DNA from: Pseudomonas libanensis
GTDB lineage: Bacteria; Pseudomonadota; Gammaproteobacteria; Pseudomonadales; Pseudomonadaceae
NCBI RefSeq assembly: GCF_001439685.1
Contig: NZ_JYLH01000004.1
Span: 124,001 to 188,000, forward strand
Reading direction: 5' to 3'
Length of the DNA: 64,000 nucleotides
A program made the position numbers and the translations under genes. Shown here piece by piece: positions 8,583 to 18,806 of this stretch (positions are counted from its first letter, which is position 1; every line of letters starts with the position of its first letter). Below the pieces are notes generated by a model. The model did no database searches, was not told where the DNA came from, and saw only the letters and a program-made list of their open reading frames with translations.

Positions 8583-9509
8583 GTGAGCGCTGACTACCCA
8601 CGCGACCTGATCGGTTACGGCAGTAACCCTCCTCACCCCCACTGGCCGGGCAAGGCACGCATTGCGCTGTCGTTCGTACTCAACTACGAAGAAGGCGGCG
8701 AGCGCAACATTTTGCACGGTGACAAAGAGTCGGAAGCCTTTCTTTCGGAAATGGTCTCGGCCCAGCCGTTGCAAGGCGAGCGCAATATGAGCATGGAGTC
8801 GCTGTACGAATACGGCAGCCGTGCCGGTGTGTGGCGCATCCTCAAGTTGTTTAAAGAATTCGACATCCCGCTGACTATCTTCGCCGTGGCCATGGCCGCC
8901 CAGCGCCACCCGGATGTAATCCGCGCCATGGTCGCCGCCGGCCACGAGATTTGCAGCCACGGCTACCGCTGGATCGACTACCAGTACATGGACGAGGCCC
9001 AGGAGCGCGAGCACATGCTCGAAGCCATCCGCATCCTCACCGAACTCACCGGCGAACGCCCGCTGGGTTGGTACACCGGCCGCACCGGCCCCAACACCCG
9101 CCGCCTGGTGATGGAGGAAGGTGGCTTCCTGTACGACTGCGACACCTACGACGACGACCTGCCCTACTGGGAACCCAACAACCCCACCGGCAAGCCACAC
9201 CTGGTGATCCCCTACACTCTGGACACCAACGACATGCGCTTTACCCAGGTGCAGGGCTTCAACAAGGGCGATGACTTTTTCGAATACCTCAAGGACGCCT
9301 TCGACGTGCTGTATGCCGAAGGTGCCGAGGCGCCGAAGATGCTTTCGATCGGCCTGCATTGCCGCCTGATTGGCCGCCCGGCACGCCTGGCCTCGCTCAA
9401 GCGCTTTATTGAATACGTCAAAGGCCATGACCAGGTGTGGTTCACTCGCCGCGTGGACATCGCCCGTCACTGGCACCAAACCCACCCATTCCCGGGAGCG
9501 GCGAAATGA
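8583..9509 (+). CDS. puuE: Allantoinase, PuuE (NodB-like polysaccharide-deacetylase fold)
   Basis: The 308-residue protein starts at GTG 8583, seven bases after AAGGAAG. It is a cofactor-independent allantoinase of the NodB/CE4 fold, unrelated to DHOase-type AllB. Characteristic segments include the N-terminal RDLIGYGSNPPHPHWPGKAR, AGHEICSHGYRWIDYQ (about residues 119-134) and GWYTGRTGPNTRRLV. It converts allantoin to allantoate. The stop overlaps the uraD start (ATGA), so the two are translationally coupled and sit at the head of the ureide operon. Confidence 0.95.
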   Translation: MSADYPRDLIGYGSNPPHPHWPGKARIALSFVLNYEEGGERNILHGDKESEAFLSEMVSAQPLQGERNMSMESLYEYGSRAGVWRILKLFKEFDIPLTIFAVAMAAQRHPDVIRAMVAAGHEICSHGYRWIDYQYMDEAQEREHMLEAIRILTELTGERPLGWYTGRTGPNTRRLVMEEGGFLYDCDTYDDDLPYWEPNNPTGKPHLVIPYTLDTNDMRFTQVQGFNKGDDFFEYLKDAFDVLYAEGAEAPKMLSIGLHCRLIGRPARLASLKRFIEYVKGHDQVWFTRRVDIARHWHQTHPFPGAAK

Positions 9510-10021
9510 CTGCGTTCCAAACCCTGAAACCTTCGACCTTGAGCCGCGACGCCTTCGTCCAGGCCTTTGCCGATATCTACGAACACTCGCCATGGGTGGC
9601 CGAAAAGGCCTTCGACTTGGGCCAGGACGCGTCGATCGACCAGATCGAAACCCTGCACCAGCGCATGAGCGATATCCTGTTGAGTGCTGATCACGCCTCG
9701 CAACTGGCGCTGATCAATGCTCACCCGGACCTGGCCGGTAAAGCCGCCGTCCAGGGCCAACTGACCCAAGCCAGCACCGATGAACAAGCGGGCGCGGGTA
9801 TTCACCAATGCACGGCCGAAGAGTTTTCTCGCTTCACCGAGCTGAATGAGGCCTACAAAGCCAAGTTCAAGTTTCCCTTCATCATGGCGGTAAAAGGCAG
9901 CAACCGGCACCAGATCCTCGCCGCGTTCGAAACGCGCATCCATAACTCGGTGGACACCGAGTTCAAGTGCGCGCTGGACGAGATCAACAAGATCGCGTTG
10001 TTCCGTTTACTGACCCTCTAG
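9506..10021 (+). CDS. uraD: OHCU decarboxylase
   Basis: The 171-residue all-helical protein belongs to the 2-oxo-4-hydroxy-4-carboxy-5-ureidoimidazoline decarboxylases. The catalytic His-Pro is in [10 protein letters not shown] (His73), and the family segment [10 protein letters not shown] lies near residue 124. It decarboxylates OHCU from HiuH to S-allantoin, the PuuE substrate. It overlaps puuE by 4 bp and is followed 41 bp later by alc. Confidence 0.95.
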   Translation: MTAFQTLKPSTLSRDAFVQAFADIYEHSPWVAEKAFDLGQDASIDQIETLHQRMSDILLSADHASQLALINAHPDLAGKAAVQGQLTQASTDEQAGAGIHQCTAEEFSRFTELNEAYKAKFKFPFIMAVKGSNRHQILAAFETRIHNSVDTEFKCALDEINKIALFRLLTL

Positions 10022-10062
10022 CAGTCCATCCCCAGCCACTCTATTTAAGGCAGACAAGAAGA

Positions 10063-11058
10063 ATGAAAGCTTACGCCGTACCTTTCGAAAAGTTCGTCAA
10101 CCTGGCCGACGCCCGCCTGGGCACCAAGATCATCTCGGTAACCGATGACTGGTTCGCTGACGCCAACCGCCTGTTCCAGCCGACCCCGGCCGTATGGAAG
10201 GAGGGCGTTTTCGATGATAACGGCAAGTGGATGGACGGCTGGGAGTCACGCCGCAAGCGCTTCGAAGGCTACGACAGCGCAGTGATCCGCCTGGGCGTGC
10301 CGGGTTCGATCAAAGGCGTGGACATCGACACTTCATTCTTCACCGGCAACTTCCCGCCGTCGGCCTCCCTGGAAGCCTGTTTCCTGGCCTCGGGTGAGCC
10401 GGATGCCAATACCCAGTGGGTGGAAGTGCTGTCGGCCGTCGAGCTGCAAGGCAACAGCCACCATTATCACGAGATCAACAACGACCAGGCGTTCAGCCAC
10501 CTGCGCTTCAACATCTACCCGGATGGTGGCGTCGCCCGTCTGCGTGTGTATGGCGTGCCGTTCCGCGACTGGTCTTCGGTGGGCGACAACGAACAGGTCG
10601 ACCTGGCTGCCGCGCTCAATGGCGGCCGTGCCCTGGCCTGCTCCGACGAACACTTCGGCCGCATGAGCAACATCCTCAACCCGGGCCGTGGCATCAACAT
10701 GGGCGACGGCTGGGAAACCGCACGCCGTCGTACACCCGGCAATGACTGGGTGATCGTCGCCCTCGGCCACCCGGGCGAGATCGAGAAGATCATCGTCGAC
10801 ACCCTGCACTTCAAGGGCAACTACCCGGACACCTGCTCGATCCAGGGCGCGTTCGTAAAAGGCGGCACCGACAGCCAGATCGAAACCCAATCGTTGTTCT
10901 GGCGCGAACTGTTGCCGGCGCAGAAACTGGAGATGCATGCCGAACACACCTTCGCCGAGCAGATCAAGGCGCTGGGGCCGATCACCCATATCCGCCTGAA
11001 TGTGTTCCCGGATGGCGGTGTGAGTCGCCTGCGCGTTTTGGGCAAAGTGTCGAAATAA
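10063..11058 (+). CDS. alc: Allantoicase
   Basis: The 331-residue protein consists of two homologous allantoicase repeats. Matching segments are [19 protein letters not shown] (about residue 74) and [19 protein letters not shown] (about residue 232), each followed by a GNFPP/GNYPD turn. It hydrolyses allantoate to ureidoglycolate and urea. It is third in the puuE-uraD-alc-allA-puuD gene line and is separated from allA by a REP doublet. Confidence 0.95.
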   Translation: MKAYAVPFEKFVNLADARLGTKIISVTDDWFADANRLFQPTPAVWKEGVFDDNGKWMDGWESRRKRFEGYDSAVIRLGVPGSIKGVDIDTSFFTGNFPPSASLEACFLASGEPDANTQWVEVLSAVELQGNSHHYHEINNDQAFSHLRFNIYPDGGVARLRVYGVPFRDWSSVGDNEQVDLAAALNGGRALACSDEHFGRMSNILNPGRGINMGDGWETARRRTPGNDWVIVALGHPGEIEKIIVDTLHFKGNYPDTCSIQGAFVKGGTDSQIETQSLFWRELLPAQKLEMHAEHTFAEQIKALGPITHIRLNVFPDGGVSRLRVLGKVSK

Positions 11059-11070
11059 GCGGTGATGCCA

Positions 11071-11140
11071 TCGCAGGCAAGCCAGCTCCCACTTTTGAAT
11101 GTATTCGCAGATCAAAATGTGGGAGCGGGCTTGCCCGCGA
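11071..11140. repeat. Inverted REP pair of mixed subtypes
   Basis: The left copy (11071-11092) is of the AGCTGG type and the right copy (11119-11140) of the AGCGGG type. They lie between alc and allA. Confidence 0.85.
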
Positions 11141-11184
11141 CAGCAATAGACCAAACAACACAGCATTCGGATAAGAAGACAGCC

Positions 11185-11688
11185 ATGCGCACACTGATGA
11201 TCGAACCCCTGACCAAAGAAGCCTTCGCCCCTTTCGGAGACGTTATCGAAACCGACGGCAGCGATCACTTCATGATCAACAACGGGTCGACCATGCGCTT
11301 TCACAAGTTGGCAACGGTCGAAACAGCACAGCCTGAAGACCACGCCATCATCAGCATCTTCCGCGCCGACGCGCAGGACATGCCGCTGACCGTGTGCATG
11401 CTGGAGAGACACCCGCTGGGCAGCCAGGCTTTTATTCCGCTGCTCGGCAACCCCTTTCTGATCGTGGTCGCGCCACTTGGCGATGCACCTGTATCAGGCT
11501 TGGTCCGCGCCTTCGTCACCAACGGCAGGCAGGGCATCAATTACCATCGCGGCGTCTGGCACCACCCGGTGCTGACGATCGAAAAGCGGGATGACTTCCT
11601 GGTGGTTGATCGCAGTGGCACAGGCAATAACTGCGATGAGCATTTTTTCAAAGAGGATGAGCGGTTGATCCTCGCCCCCCACCAATAA
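11185..11688 (+). CDS. allA: Ureidoglycolate lyase
   Basis: The 167-residue beta-barrel enzyme carries the family motif INYHRGVWHHPVL at about residues 118-130. It splits ureidoglycolate to glyoxylate and urea, ending the pathway encoded by the neighbouring genes. The ATG at 11185 gives the usual family length. It sits between alc and puuD, 51 bp before the latter. Confidence 0.93.
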   Translation: MRTLMIEPLTKEAFAPFGDVIETDGSDHFMINNGSTMRFHKLATVETAQPEDHAIISIFRADAQDMPLTVCMLERHPLGSQAFIPLLGNPFLIVVAPLGDAPVSGLVRAFVTNGRQGINYHRGVWHHPVLTIEKRDDFLVVDRSGTGNNCDEHFFKEDERLILAPHQ

Positions 11689-11739
11689 GAGAAGGCCGGA
11701 TCACCCGACAACAAGGGTGACAGGCGAGAGGTAAAGACT

Positions 11740-13023
11740 GTGGAAGCACATTTGATGGAATGGCTGAACCTGAGCGTGCGCTGGGTTCACATGATCACTG
11801 GCGTCGCCTGGATCGGCGCTTCGTTCTACTTTGTCTGGCTGGAAAACAACCTCAATCGCGTCAACCCCAAGAACGGCCTGGCCGGTGACTTGTGGGCGAT
11901 CCACGGTGGCGGTATCTACCACCTGGAAAAATACAAACTGGCCCCGCCAACCATGCCGGACAACCTGCACTGGTTCAAATGGGAAGCCTATTTCACCTGG
12001 ATGTCGGGCGTCGCGCTGCTGTGCGTGGTGTTCTACTGGAACCCGACGCTGTACCTGCTCGCCCCCGGCAGCAGCCTCAGCGGCACCGAAGGCGTGTTGC
12101 TGGGTATCGGCTCGTTGTTCGCCGGCTGGTTCATCTACTCCTTCCTCTGCGACTCGGCCCTGGGCAAGCGCCCTGCCCTGCTCGGCTTGATCCTGTTCGT
12201 GCTGTTGATTGCGGCGGCCTACGGCTTCAGCAAGGTATTCAGCGGCCGCGGTGCCTACCTGCACGTGGGCGCGGTGATCGGCACGATCATGGTGGGTAAC
12301 GTGTTCCGCATCATCATGCCGGCCCAGCGCGCGCTGGTGGCAGCCATCGCCGAGAACCGCACGCCCGACCCGGCGCTGCCGGCCAAGGGCCTGCTGCGTT
12401 CGCGGCACAACAACTATTTCACCTTGCCGGTGCTGTTCATCATGATCAGCAACCACTTCCCGAGCACCTATGGCAGCCAATACAACTGGCTGATCCTGGC
12501 CGGGATCGCGGTGGCGGCAGTGTTGGTACGGCACTACTTCAATACCCGGCACAACAGCCAGAAGTATGCGTGGACCTTGCCGGTAGGCGCGTTGGCGATG
12601 ATCAGCCTGGCGTATGTGACCGGGCCCAAGCCGGCTCCGGAAGTGGCCAAGGCACCTGCAGCGATCGAGTACCAGCCGCTGCCGGAAACGGCATTGGGCG
12701 GTGGTTTGAAGCCCGCAGCGCCTGCCGCGCCAGCCGCTGAACCGGCACCGGCCCAGGCCACCACGGACTTCGGCCAGGTGCACCACGTGATTGAACAGCG
12801 CTGCACTGTGTGCCACTCGGCCAAGCCGACCAGCCCGCTGTTCAGCACCGCGCCGGCTGGGGTGATGTTTGACACGCCGGCACAGATCCAGCAGCAGGCG
12901 GCGCGCATTCAAGCCCAGGCCGTGGCCAGCCAGATCATGCCGTTGGGCAACATCACCCAGATGACCCAGCAGGAAAGAGACCTGATCGGCACCTGGATCA
13001 ACCAGGGAGCCCGCACCAACTGA
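11740..13023 (+). CDS. puuD: Membrane-bound urate hydroxylase with C-terminal cytochrome c domain
   Basis: The 427-residue protein starts at GTG 11740, with GAGAGG at 11726-11731. An N-terminal domain of about eight membrane helices is followed by a Pro/Ala linker (about residues 310-345). The C-terminal cytochrome c domain has a CTVCH haem-binding motif at about residues 355-359. PuuD oxidises urate to 5-hydroxyisourate and passes electrons to the respiratory chain through its cytochrome c, unlike soluble oxygen-dependent uricase. It is the entry enzyme for HiuH, UraD, PuuE, Alc and AllA encoded around it. Confidence 0.94.
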   Translation: MEAHLMEWLNLSVRWVHMITGVAWIGASFYFVWLENNLNRVNPKNGLAGDLWAIHGGGIYHLEKYKLAPPTMPDNLHWFKWEAYFTWMSGVALLCVVFYWNPTLYLLAPGSSLSGTEGVLLGIGSLFAGWFIYSFLCDSALGKRPALLGLILFVLLIAAAYGFSKVFSGRGAYLHVGAVIGTIMVGNVFRIIMPAQRALVAAIAENRTPDPALPAKGLLRSRHNNYFTLPVLFIMISNHFPSTYGSQYNWLILAGIAVAAVLVRHYFNTRHNSQKYAWTLPVGALAMISLAYVTGPKPAPEVAKAPAAIEYQPLPETALGGGLKPAAPAAPAAEPAPAQATTDFGQVHHVIEQRCTVCHSAKPTSPLFSTAPAGVMFDTPAQIQQQAARIQAQAVASQIMPLGNITQMTQQERDLIGTWINQGARTN

Positions 13024-13042
13024 CTGTTTCACACCGTTCCCA

Positions 13043-13131
13043 TGTGGGAGCTGGCTTGCCTGCGATGGCGGTGTGTCAGTCACCGAAAGCGTTGGTGATC
13101 TGCCGCTATCGCAGGCAAGCCAGCTCCCACA
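13043..13131. repeat. Inverted REP pair
   Basis: Copies at 13043-13065 and 13109-13131 are both of the AGCTGG type. They lie between puuD and the NCS2 permease gene. The 43-bp spacer also contains short complementary stretches. Confidence 0.85.
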
Positions 13132-13218
13132 AGGGAGATTAGTGATGGCTTGAAGATTAAGTTTCATCCGGCAATTGAATGCCAAACAACACAAAAATAA
13201 AAAGATCCGAGGTGTTGC

Positions 13219-14565
13219 ATGTCCCAGTTAGAAACGCAGACTCCTGCCGCGCCCGCCATGGTGCGGCTGCCCCTCTTGCAACTGATTCTGGTGGGCCTGC
13301 AACACGTCTTGCTGATGTACGGCGGCGCCGTCGCCGTGCCCCTGATCATCGGCCAGGCCGCGGGCTTGAGCCGTGAAGAAATCGCCTTCCTGATCAACGC
13401 CGACCTGCTGGTAGCCGGGATCGCCACCCTGGTGCAATCGTTCGGCATCGGCCCTGTGGGCATCCGCATGCCGGTGATGATGGGCGCCAGTTTCGCCGCC
13501 GTCGGCAGCATGGTCGCCATGGCCGGCATGCCCGGTATCGGCTTGCAGGGCATCTTCGGCGCGACCATCGCCGCCGGGTTCTTCGGCATGCTTATCGCGC
13601 CGTTCATGTCCAAGGTCGTACGCTTTTTCCCGCCGTTGGTGACCGGTACCGTGATCACCGCCATCGGCCTCTCGCTGTTTCCCGTGGCCGTGAACTGGGC
13701 CGGGGGCGGCAGTGCCGCCGCCACGTTCGGCTCACCGATCTACCTGGCGATTGCCGCCCTGGTACTGGCCACCATCCTGCTGATCAACCGCTTCATGCGC
13801 GGCTTCTGGGTCAACATCTCGGTGTTGATCGGCATGGCGCTGGGCTACGGCTTGTGCGGCCTGCTCGGCATGGTCGACCTCAGCGGCCTGGCCCTGGCAC
13901 CGTGGGTGCAGCTGGTAACGCCGCTGCACTTTGGCATGCCCAGGTTCGAGCTGGCGCCGATCCTGTCGATGTGCCTGGTGGTGGTGATCATTTTTGTCGA
14001 GTCCACCGGCATGTTCCTCGCCCTGGGCAAGATCACCGACCAGGAGGTCACACCGAAGATGCTGCGTCGCGGCTTGCTGTGTGATGCCGGCGCGTCGTTC
14101 TTTGCCGGTTTCTTCAACACCTTCACCCACTCCTCCTTCGCGCAGAATATCGGCCTGGTGCAGATGACCGGCGTGCGCTGCCGTTCGGTCACCATCATGG
14201 CCGGCGCTTTCTTGATTGTGCTGAGCCTGCTGCCCAAAGCCGCTTACCTGGTGGCGTCGATCCCGCCGGCGGTACTCGGTGGCGCGGCGATTGCCATGTT
14301 CGGCATGGTAGCGGCGACCGGGATCAAGATCCTGCAGGAAGCCGACATTGCCGATCGCCGTAACCAATTGCTGGTAGCGGTGAGCATTGGCATGGGCCTG
14401 ATCCCCGTGGTACGCCCGGAGTTCTTCGCGCAGTTGCCGCTATGGATGAGCCCGATTACCCATAGCGGCATCGCTATGGCCACCCTCAGCGCGTTGTCGC
14501 TGAACATACTGTTCAACATCCTGGGCGGCGCTGAGCGCGTTGCCGTTGAGCACGTCCACACCTGA
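13219..14565 (+). CDS. NCS2 nucleobase:cation symporter, urate/xanthine type
   Basis: The 448-residue permease has about 14 membrane segments. NCS2 signatures are the QHVLLMYGGAVAVPLI segment (about residues 28-43), FVESTGMFLALGKIT in TM8, and the QNIGLVQMTGV motif. It belongs to the uracil-xanthine branch that includes UacT/XanQ. Its place directly after puuD points to urate or xanthine import. It differs from the AzgA-type permease at 338-1684, so the locus encodes two distinct purine importers. Confidence 0.88.
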   Translation: MSQLETQTPAAPAMVRLPLLQLILVGLQHVLLMYGGAVAVPLIIGQAAGLSREEIAFLINADLLVAGIATLVQSFGIGPVGIRMPVMMGASFAAVGSMVAMAGMPGIGLQGIFGATIAAGFFGMLIAPFMSKVVRFFPPLVTGTVITAIGLSLFPVAVNWAGGGSAAATFGSPIYLAIAALVLATILLINRFMRGFWVNISVLIGMALGYGLCGLLGMVDLSGLALAPWVQLVTPLHFGMPRFELAPILSMCLVVVIIFVESTGMFLALGKITDQEVTPKMLRRGLLCDAGASFFAGFFNTFTHSSFAQNIGLVQMTGVRCRSVTIMAGAFLIVLSLLPKAAYLVASIPPAVLGGAAIAMFGMVAATGIKILQEADIADRRNQLLVAVSIGMGLIPVVRPEFFAQLPLWMSPITHSGIAMATLSALSLNILFNILGGAERVAVEHVHT

Positions 14566-14797
14566 AGCATGCTCCATTGTCGTCCTGGGCGCGCTGTAAC
14601 GGCGCACTTGAGCCCGGACGTGGGAGCCAGTATTCTCCGCGCCCGCTTGAATCGACGGTTTTTAACCGCCTTGGCGCGGCTTTTGCTGTAAGCATAAAAG
14701 CTGACCAAACAGATGATTTTTTCAGCGAATCCAAAGGCGCCACATCAGAGCGCCAGATTAGAAAAAACATAAAAAACTTTAACTCGGGAGCAACCGA

Positions 14798-15583
14798 ATG
14801 AAACCTATGTTCAAGGGCCTGGTGCTGGCAGGATCCCTGCTGGCCGCCGGCCAAGCCGGAGCCGGCGACTTGTTGCAGTGGCAGAACAACAGCCTGACTT
14901 ACCTGTGGGGCAAGAGCTTTACCGTCAACCCGCAGATTCAGCAAACCGTCACCTTCGAACATGCCGACGCATGGAAGTATGGCGATAACTTCTTCTTCCT
15001 CGACCGTATCTTTTACAACGGCAAGGAAGACGGCAATGTTGGCCCCAATACTTACTACGGCGAGTTCAGCCCACGGTTGTCATTCGGCAAGATTTTCGAC
15101 AAGGACCTGTCGTTCGGCCCGATCAAGGATGTGTTGCTGGCTTTCACCTACGAGTTCGGCGAAGGCGATAACGAATCCTACTTGCTCGGTCCTGCCATCG
15201 ACTTGAACATTCCTGGCTTCGACTACTTCCAGCTGAACTTCTACCAGCGCCAGACCGAAGGCAACCGCCCGGGTGACGGTGTCTGGCAGATCACCCCGGT
15301 GTGGTCCTACACCATTCCCGTGGGCAACTCCGATGTGTTGATCGACGGTTTCATGGACTGGGTGGTGGATAACGACAAGAACGCCCGTGGTACTTATCAC
15401 GCCAACCTGCACTTCAACCCGCAGGTCAAATACGACCTGGGCAAGGCGCTGCATTGGGGCGACAAGCAGTTGTATGTGGGTTTTGAATACGACTACTGGA
15501 AGAACAAATACGGGATCGAGGATTCGGGCGCGTTCAAGACGACCCAGGATACGGCGAGCTTCCTGGTCAAGTACCACTTCTAA
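14798..15583 (+). CDS. Tsx/OmpK-like nucleoside-specific outer-membrane channel
   Basis: The 261-residue protein has a signal peptide of about 22 residues with an AGA cleavage region. The mature part starts GDLLQWQNNSLTYLWG and shows alternating beta strands ending in YHF, as expected for an outer-membrane barrel. Tsx/OmpK family channels pass nucleosides and related compounds. Its place beside the purine permease suggests it admits purines or ureides. The 232 bp before it are AT-richer and gene-free and probably hold its own promoter. Confidence 0.85.
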   Translation: MKPMFKGLVLAGSLLAAGQAGAGDLLQWQNNSLTYLWGKSFTVNPQIQQTVTFEHADAWKYGDNFFFLDRIFYNGKEDGNVGPNTYYGEFSPRLSFGKIFDKDLSFGPIKDVLLAFTYEFGEGDNESYLLGPAIDLNIPGFDYFQLNFYQRQTEGNRPGDGVWQITPVWSYTIPVGNSDVLIDGFMDWVVDNDKNARGTYHANLHFNPQVKYDLGKALHWGDKQLYVGFEYDYWKNKYGIEDSGAFKTTQDTASFLVKYHF

Positions 15584-15601
15584 AGGTTGATCGCGGTCCC
15601 C

Positions 15602-15629
15602 TGTGGGAGCTGGCTTGCCTGCTCCCACA
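15602..15629. repeat. Single compact REP hairpin
   Basis: TGTGGGAGC and GCTCCCACA flank a 10-bp loop. It lies between the convergent Tsx-like and patatin genes, where it may also limit read-through, although no T-run follows. Confidence 0.7.
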
Positions 15630-15634
15630 TTCAG

Positions 15635-16783
15635 TCAGTCCGGCGTCAGGCCCAGGAACCGAGTGATTTCTTCGCGCTTGGCCAGCGCATCCTTGCGCCC
15701 CAACTCGATCAACTCACTGCAATATCCCGCCTCGAACAGCAAGTAACTCAACACCCCCGCCCCGCTGGTCTTGGTCGCCCCCGGCCCACGCAAAAATACA
15801 CGCAACGCCGCCGGCAACTCCTGGCGATGTCGCGCCGCGATTTCATCGATAGGCTGGCTGGGCGCAATCACCAGCACGTCCACCGGCGCCAGGCCCTGCA
15901 CCGCGGCGTCGACAGGGACAACCCGACTAAACTGGTTCAAGCGCTCCAGCAGTTCGATATCGCTTTCCAGGCTGTCGATGAAGGTGCTGTTGAGCATATG
16001 CCCGCCGATTTGCGCCAGGGTCGGTTGCTGGCCGGTGTAGGTGCGTTGCATCGAAGGTTCATTGCCCCGTGGGTTGCCGCTCACGCCGACCACCAACACG
16101 CGGCTGGCGCCCAGGTGCAGGGCCGGGCTGATCGGCGCCGACTGGCGCACCGCGCCATCGCCGAAGTACTCCTGATCAAGCTTGACCGGCGCAAACAACA
16201 GCGGAATCGCCGAACTCGCCAACAGGTGCTCCACCGTCAGTTGGGTGGGCACGCCGATCCGTCGATGGCGCAACCATGCATCGATGGTGCCGCCGCCTTG
16301 ATAGAAGGTCACCGCTTGCCCGGATTCATAACCGAAGGCCGTGACCGCCACCGCCTGCAAATGCTTGCAGCGAATGGCCTCGTCGATGCCGTCCAGGTTC
16401 AGGCGTTCTTGCAACAATTCGCGCAGCGGCGAGCTGTTGAGCAGTGCCACTGGTACCTGTGCGCCCAGGCCCAACAGGCTGTGGATGAGGAAACGACTGG
16501 CCTGGCGTATCACCCCCGGCCAATCGCTGCGCAGCACTTGATGACTGCGAAAGCCCTGCCAGAACGCCGTCAATCGTTGGATAGCCGCACGGAAATCGGT
16601 GGCCCCGCTGGCCAGGCTCACCGCATTGATCGCACCAGCCGACGTGCCGACAATCACCGGAAAAGGATTCGGCGCCCCTGGCGGCAGCAACTCGGCAATC
16701 GCCGCCAATACCCCCACCTGATACGCCGCTCGCGCCCCGCCGCCAGAAAGAATCAAGCCTGTGACCGGTTCAACTGGGCGCAT
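15635..16783 (-). CDS. Patatin-like phospholipase
   Basis: The 382-residue protein has the patatin hydrolase features in order. The oxyanion-hole loop is SGGGARAAYQ (residues 13-22), the nucleophile elbow is GTSAG with Ser48, and the Asp motif DGAVRQ lies near residue 210. It probably hydrolyses acyl esters of phospholipids. There is no signal peptide. It is 30 bp downstream of the LpxL-type acyltransferase on the same strand, which suggests a common transcript with a membrane-lipid theme. Confidence 0.88.
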   Translation of the reverse strand: MRPVEPVTGLILSGGGARAAYQVGVLAAIAELLPPGAPNPFPVIVGTSAGAINAVSLASGATDFRAAIQRLTAFWQGFRSHQVLRSDWPGVIRQASRFLIHSLLGLGAQVPVALLNSSPLRELLQERLNLDGIDEAIRCKHLQAVAVTAFGYESGQAVTFYQGGGTIDAWLRHRRIGVPTQLTVEHLLASSAIPLLFAPVKLDQEYFGDGAVRQSAPISPALHLGASRVLVVGVSGNPRGNEPSMQRTYTGQQPTLAQIGGHMLNSTFIDSLESDIELLERLNQFSRVVPVDAAVQGLAPVDVLVIAPSQPIDEIAARHRQELPAALRVFLRGPGATKTSGAGVLSYLLFEAGYCSELIELGRKDALAKREEITRFLGLTPD

Positions 16784-16813
16784 TGCGTCACTCCATGTAG
16801 GAAAAGCCAGCGC

Positions 16814-17749
16814 TTATCGGCGGCGTTTTTCGTACAGCTTGGGTTCACCCGCCGGTCTGCTCTTGAAGCGGCGGTGGGTCCACAGGTATTGCTCGGGGCA
16901 TTCGCGCACCGAGGCTTCGACCCATTGGTTGATGCGCAGGCAGTCGATCTCATCGGTTTCACCCGGAAAATCGGTCAGCGGCGGATGGATCACCAGGCGG
17001 TAACCGCTGCCATCAGCCAGGCGCTCCTGGGTGAACGGCACCACCAGCGCCTTGCCCAGGCGTGCGAACTTGCTGGTAGCAGTGACAGTGGCCGCCTGGA
17101 TGCCGAACAGCGGCACGAAGATGCTTTGCTTGGCGCCATAGTCCTGGTCCGGCGCGTACCAGATGGCGCGACCGGCGCGCAGCAGCTTGAGCATGCCGCG
17201 CACGTCGTCGCGCTCCACGGCCAGGGAATCGAGGTTGTGGCGTTCGCGGCCACGGCGCTGGATAAAGTCGAACAGCGGGTTGCCGTGCTCGCGGTACATG
17301 CCATCGATGGTGTGTTTCTGCCCGAGCAGCGCCGCGCCGATTTCCAGGGTGGTGAAATGCAAGGCCATCAGGATCACCCCCTTGCCTTCCAACTGCGCCT
17401 GCTTGAGATGCTCCAACCCTTCGACATGGGCCAGGCGCGCCAGGCGCGGCTTGGGCCACCACCAGCTCATGGCCATCTCAAAGAAGGCGATGCCGGTGGA
17501 GGCGAAATTTTCCTTGAGCAGGCGTTTGCGTTCCTTGGCGGACTTTTCCGGGAAGCACAGCTCAAGGTTGCGCGCCGCGATACGGCGGCGATCGCCGGCC
17601 ACGCGGTACATGCCCGCGCCCAGCAGGCGACCAATGGTCAACAGCGCCCGGTACGGTAACTGGGTGACCAGCCACAGCAGGCCGAGCCCCAGCCACAGCA
17701 GCCAAAAACGTGGGTGAAGAAATACAGCTCGAAAACGCGGGCGATCCAT
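16814..17749 (-). CDS. htrB: Lipid A biosynthesis lauroyl acyltransferase (LpxL/HtrB family)
   Basis: The 311-residue protein has an N-terminal membrane anchor (about residues 15-32). The acyltransferase motif HFTTLE has catalytic His131 and Glu136. It transfers a secondary acyl chain to lipid A at the inner membrane. I chose ATG 17749 (MDRPRF), although an in-frame TTG at 17770 is possible. It is divergent from minC, the same arrangement as htrB-minCDE in P. aeruginosa. Confidence 0.9.
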   Translation of the reverse strand: MDRPRFRAVFLHPRFWLLWLGLGLLWLVTQLPYRALLTIGRLLGAGMYRVAGDRRRIAARNLELCFPEKSAKERKRLLKENFASTGIAFFEMAMSWWWPKPRLARLAHVEGLEHLKQAQLEGKGVILMALHFTTLEIGAALLGQKHTIDGMYREHGNPLFDFIQRRGRERHNLDSLAVERDDVRGMLKLLRAGRAIWYAPDQDYGAKQSIFVPLFGIQAATVTATSKFARLGKALVVPFTQERLADGSGYRLVIHPPLTDFPGETDEIDCLRINQWVEASVRECPEQYLWTHRRFKSRPAGEPKLYEKRRR

Positions 17750-17868
17750 TACAGATTCCGGTAAAGACAAGGGCCGCGCATTCTACAACGGTTCGACTCG
17801 GCTTGCGGCGGGTGAGTGTTCTCGTTATAAGTCTCGACACTTTTCGTGACAAGCCGCTTTCGCCGACC

Positions 17869-18606
17869 ATGAGCCAAACCGAACCGCTAGACCAAGATCC
17901 CGTGTTCCAGCTGAAAGGCAGCATGCTCGCCATTACCGTGCTGGAACTGGCCCGCAACGACCTCGATGCCCTGGACCGCCAACTGGCCGCCAAGGTCGCC
18001 CTGGCGCCAAACTTTTTCAACAATGCCCCGCTGGTGCTGGCCCTGGACAAACTCCCGGCCGGCCAAGGGGCGATTGATCTGCCCGGGCTGATGCGCGTAT
18101 GCCGCTCCCATGGCTTGCGTACCCTGGCGATTCGCGCCAGCCGTATCGAAGACATTGCCGCAGCCATCGCCATTGAACTGCCAGTACTGCCACCGTCCGG
18201 CGCCCGTGAGCGTCCGCTCGAACCATTGGTCGGTGAAGAGAAGAAAAAACCGGAAAAACCGCCCGAGCCTGCGATCAAGCCGACAAAGATCATCACCTCG
18301 CCCGTACGCGGCGGGCAGCAGATTTACGCCCAGGGTGGCGACCTCGTGGTGATCTCCTCGGTCAGCCCGGGGGCGGAACTTCTTGCCGATGGCAACATCC
18401 ATGTATACGGCCCGATGCGCGGACGCGCCCTCGCCGGCATCAAGGGTGATACCAAGGCCCGTATTTTTTGCCAGCAGTTGACCGCTGAGCTAGTGTCCAT
18501 CGCAGGCCAGTACAAGGTTTCAGAAGATTTGCGCCGCGATCCGCTGTGGGGGGCTTCGGTGCAGGTCAACCTGTCGGGCGATGTGTTGAACATCATCCGT
18601 CTTTAA
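17869..18606 (+). CDS. minC: Septum-site determining protein MinC
   Basis: The 245-residue protein has an N-terminal domain (about 1-110), a charged Lys/Pro linker near residues 125-140, and a C-terminal beta-helix. The signature [14 protein letters not shown] and [16 protein letters not shown] segments lie near residues 146-192. MinC blocks FtsZ assembly away from midcell when recruited by MinD. ATG 17869 gives the standard length; the frame is open further upstream into the htrB promoter region. It heads the minCDE operon. Confidence 0.95.
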   Translation: MSQTEPLDQDPVFQLKGSMLAITVLELARNDLDALDRQLAAKVALAPNFFNNAPLVLALDKLPAGQGAIDLPGLMRVCRSHGLRTLAIRASRIEDIAAAIAIELPVLPPSGARERPLEPLVGEEKKKPEKPPEPAIKPTKIITSPVRGGQQIYAQGGDLVVISSVSPGAELLADGNIHVYGPMRGRALAGIKGDTKARIFCQQLTAELVSIAGQYKVSEDLRRDPLWGASVQVNLSGDVLNIIRL

Positions 18607-18769
18607 CGGATACTGCCGCATTTTCCAAGCATCTCTAGACTCTGATAGCAAAGCGAAACCGGCAAGACTTGTGTAGGACTATTTGGAAGTTGGTGTTTCC
18701 CCATGGAAACTCCTTCTTTTTCCTGCAAAGGCTGTCCGCCTGCAGCGAGTTCCAAGAGATGTTTTTCAG

Positions 18770-18788
18770 GGACTGAAAAGTCCTTTTT
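18770..18788 (+). promoter_or_regulatory. Terminator-like hairpin in the minC-minD gap
   Basis: Stem GGACT/AGTCC with a GAAA tetraloop is followed by TTTTT, 18 bp before the minD start. An alternative, mutually exclusive stem TTTTCAG-GGA-CTGAAAA uses 18763-18779. The stem is short, so a regulatory role is only suggested. Confidence 0.3.
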
Positions 18789-18806
18789 CCTTAGGGGTGA
18801 AACACC

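Noticed and set aside
14580..14625. Hairpin-like GTCC...GGAC stretch after the urate/xanthine permease considered as a terminator
   Set aside because: Pairing is imperfect and there is no T-tract.
15587..17659. Long plus-strand open frame opposite the patatin and htrB genes
   Set aside because: Composition is Arg/Gln/His-rich shadow coding, while the opposite strand encodes two complete recognised enzymes with catalytic motifs.
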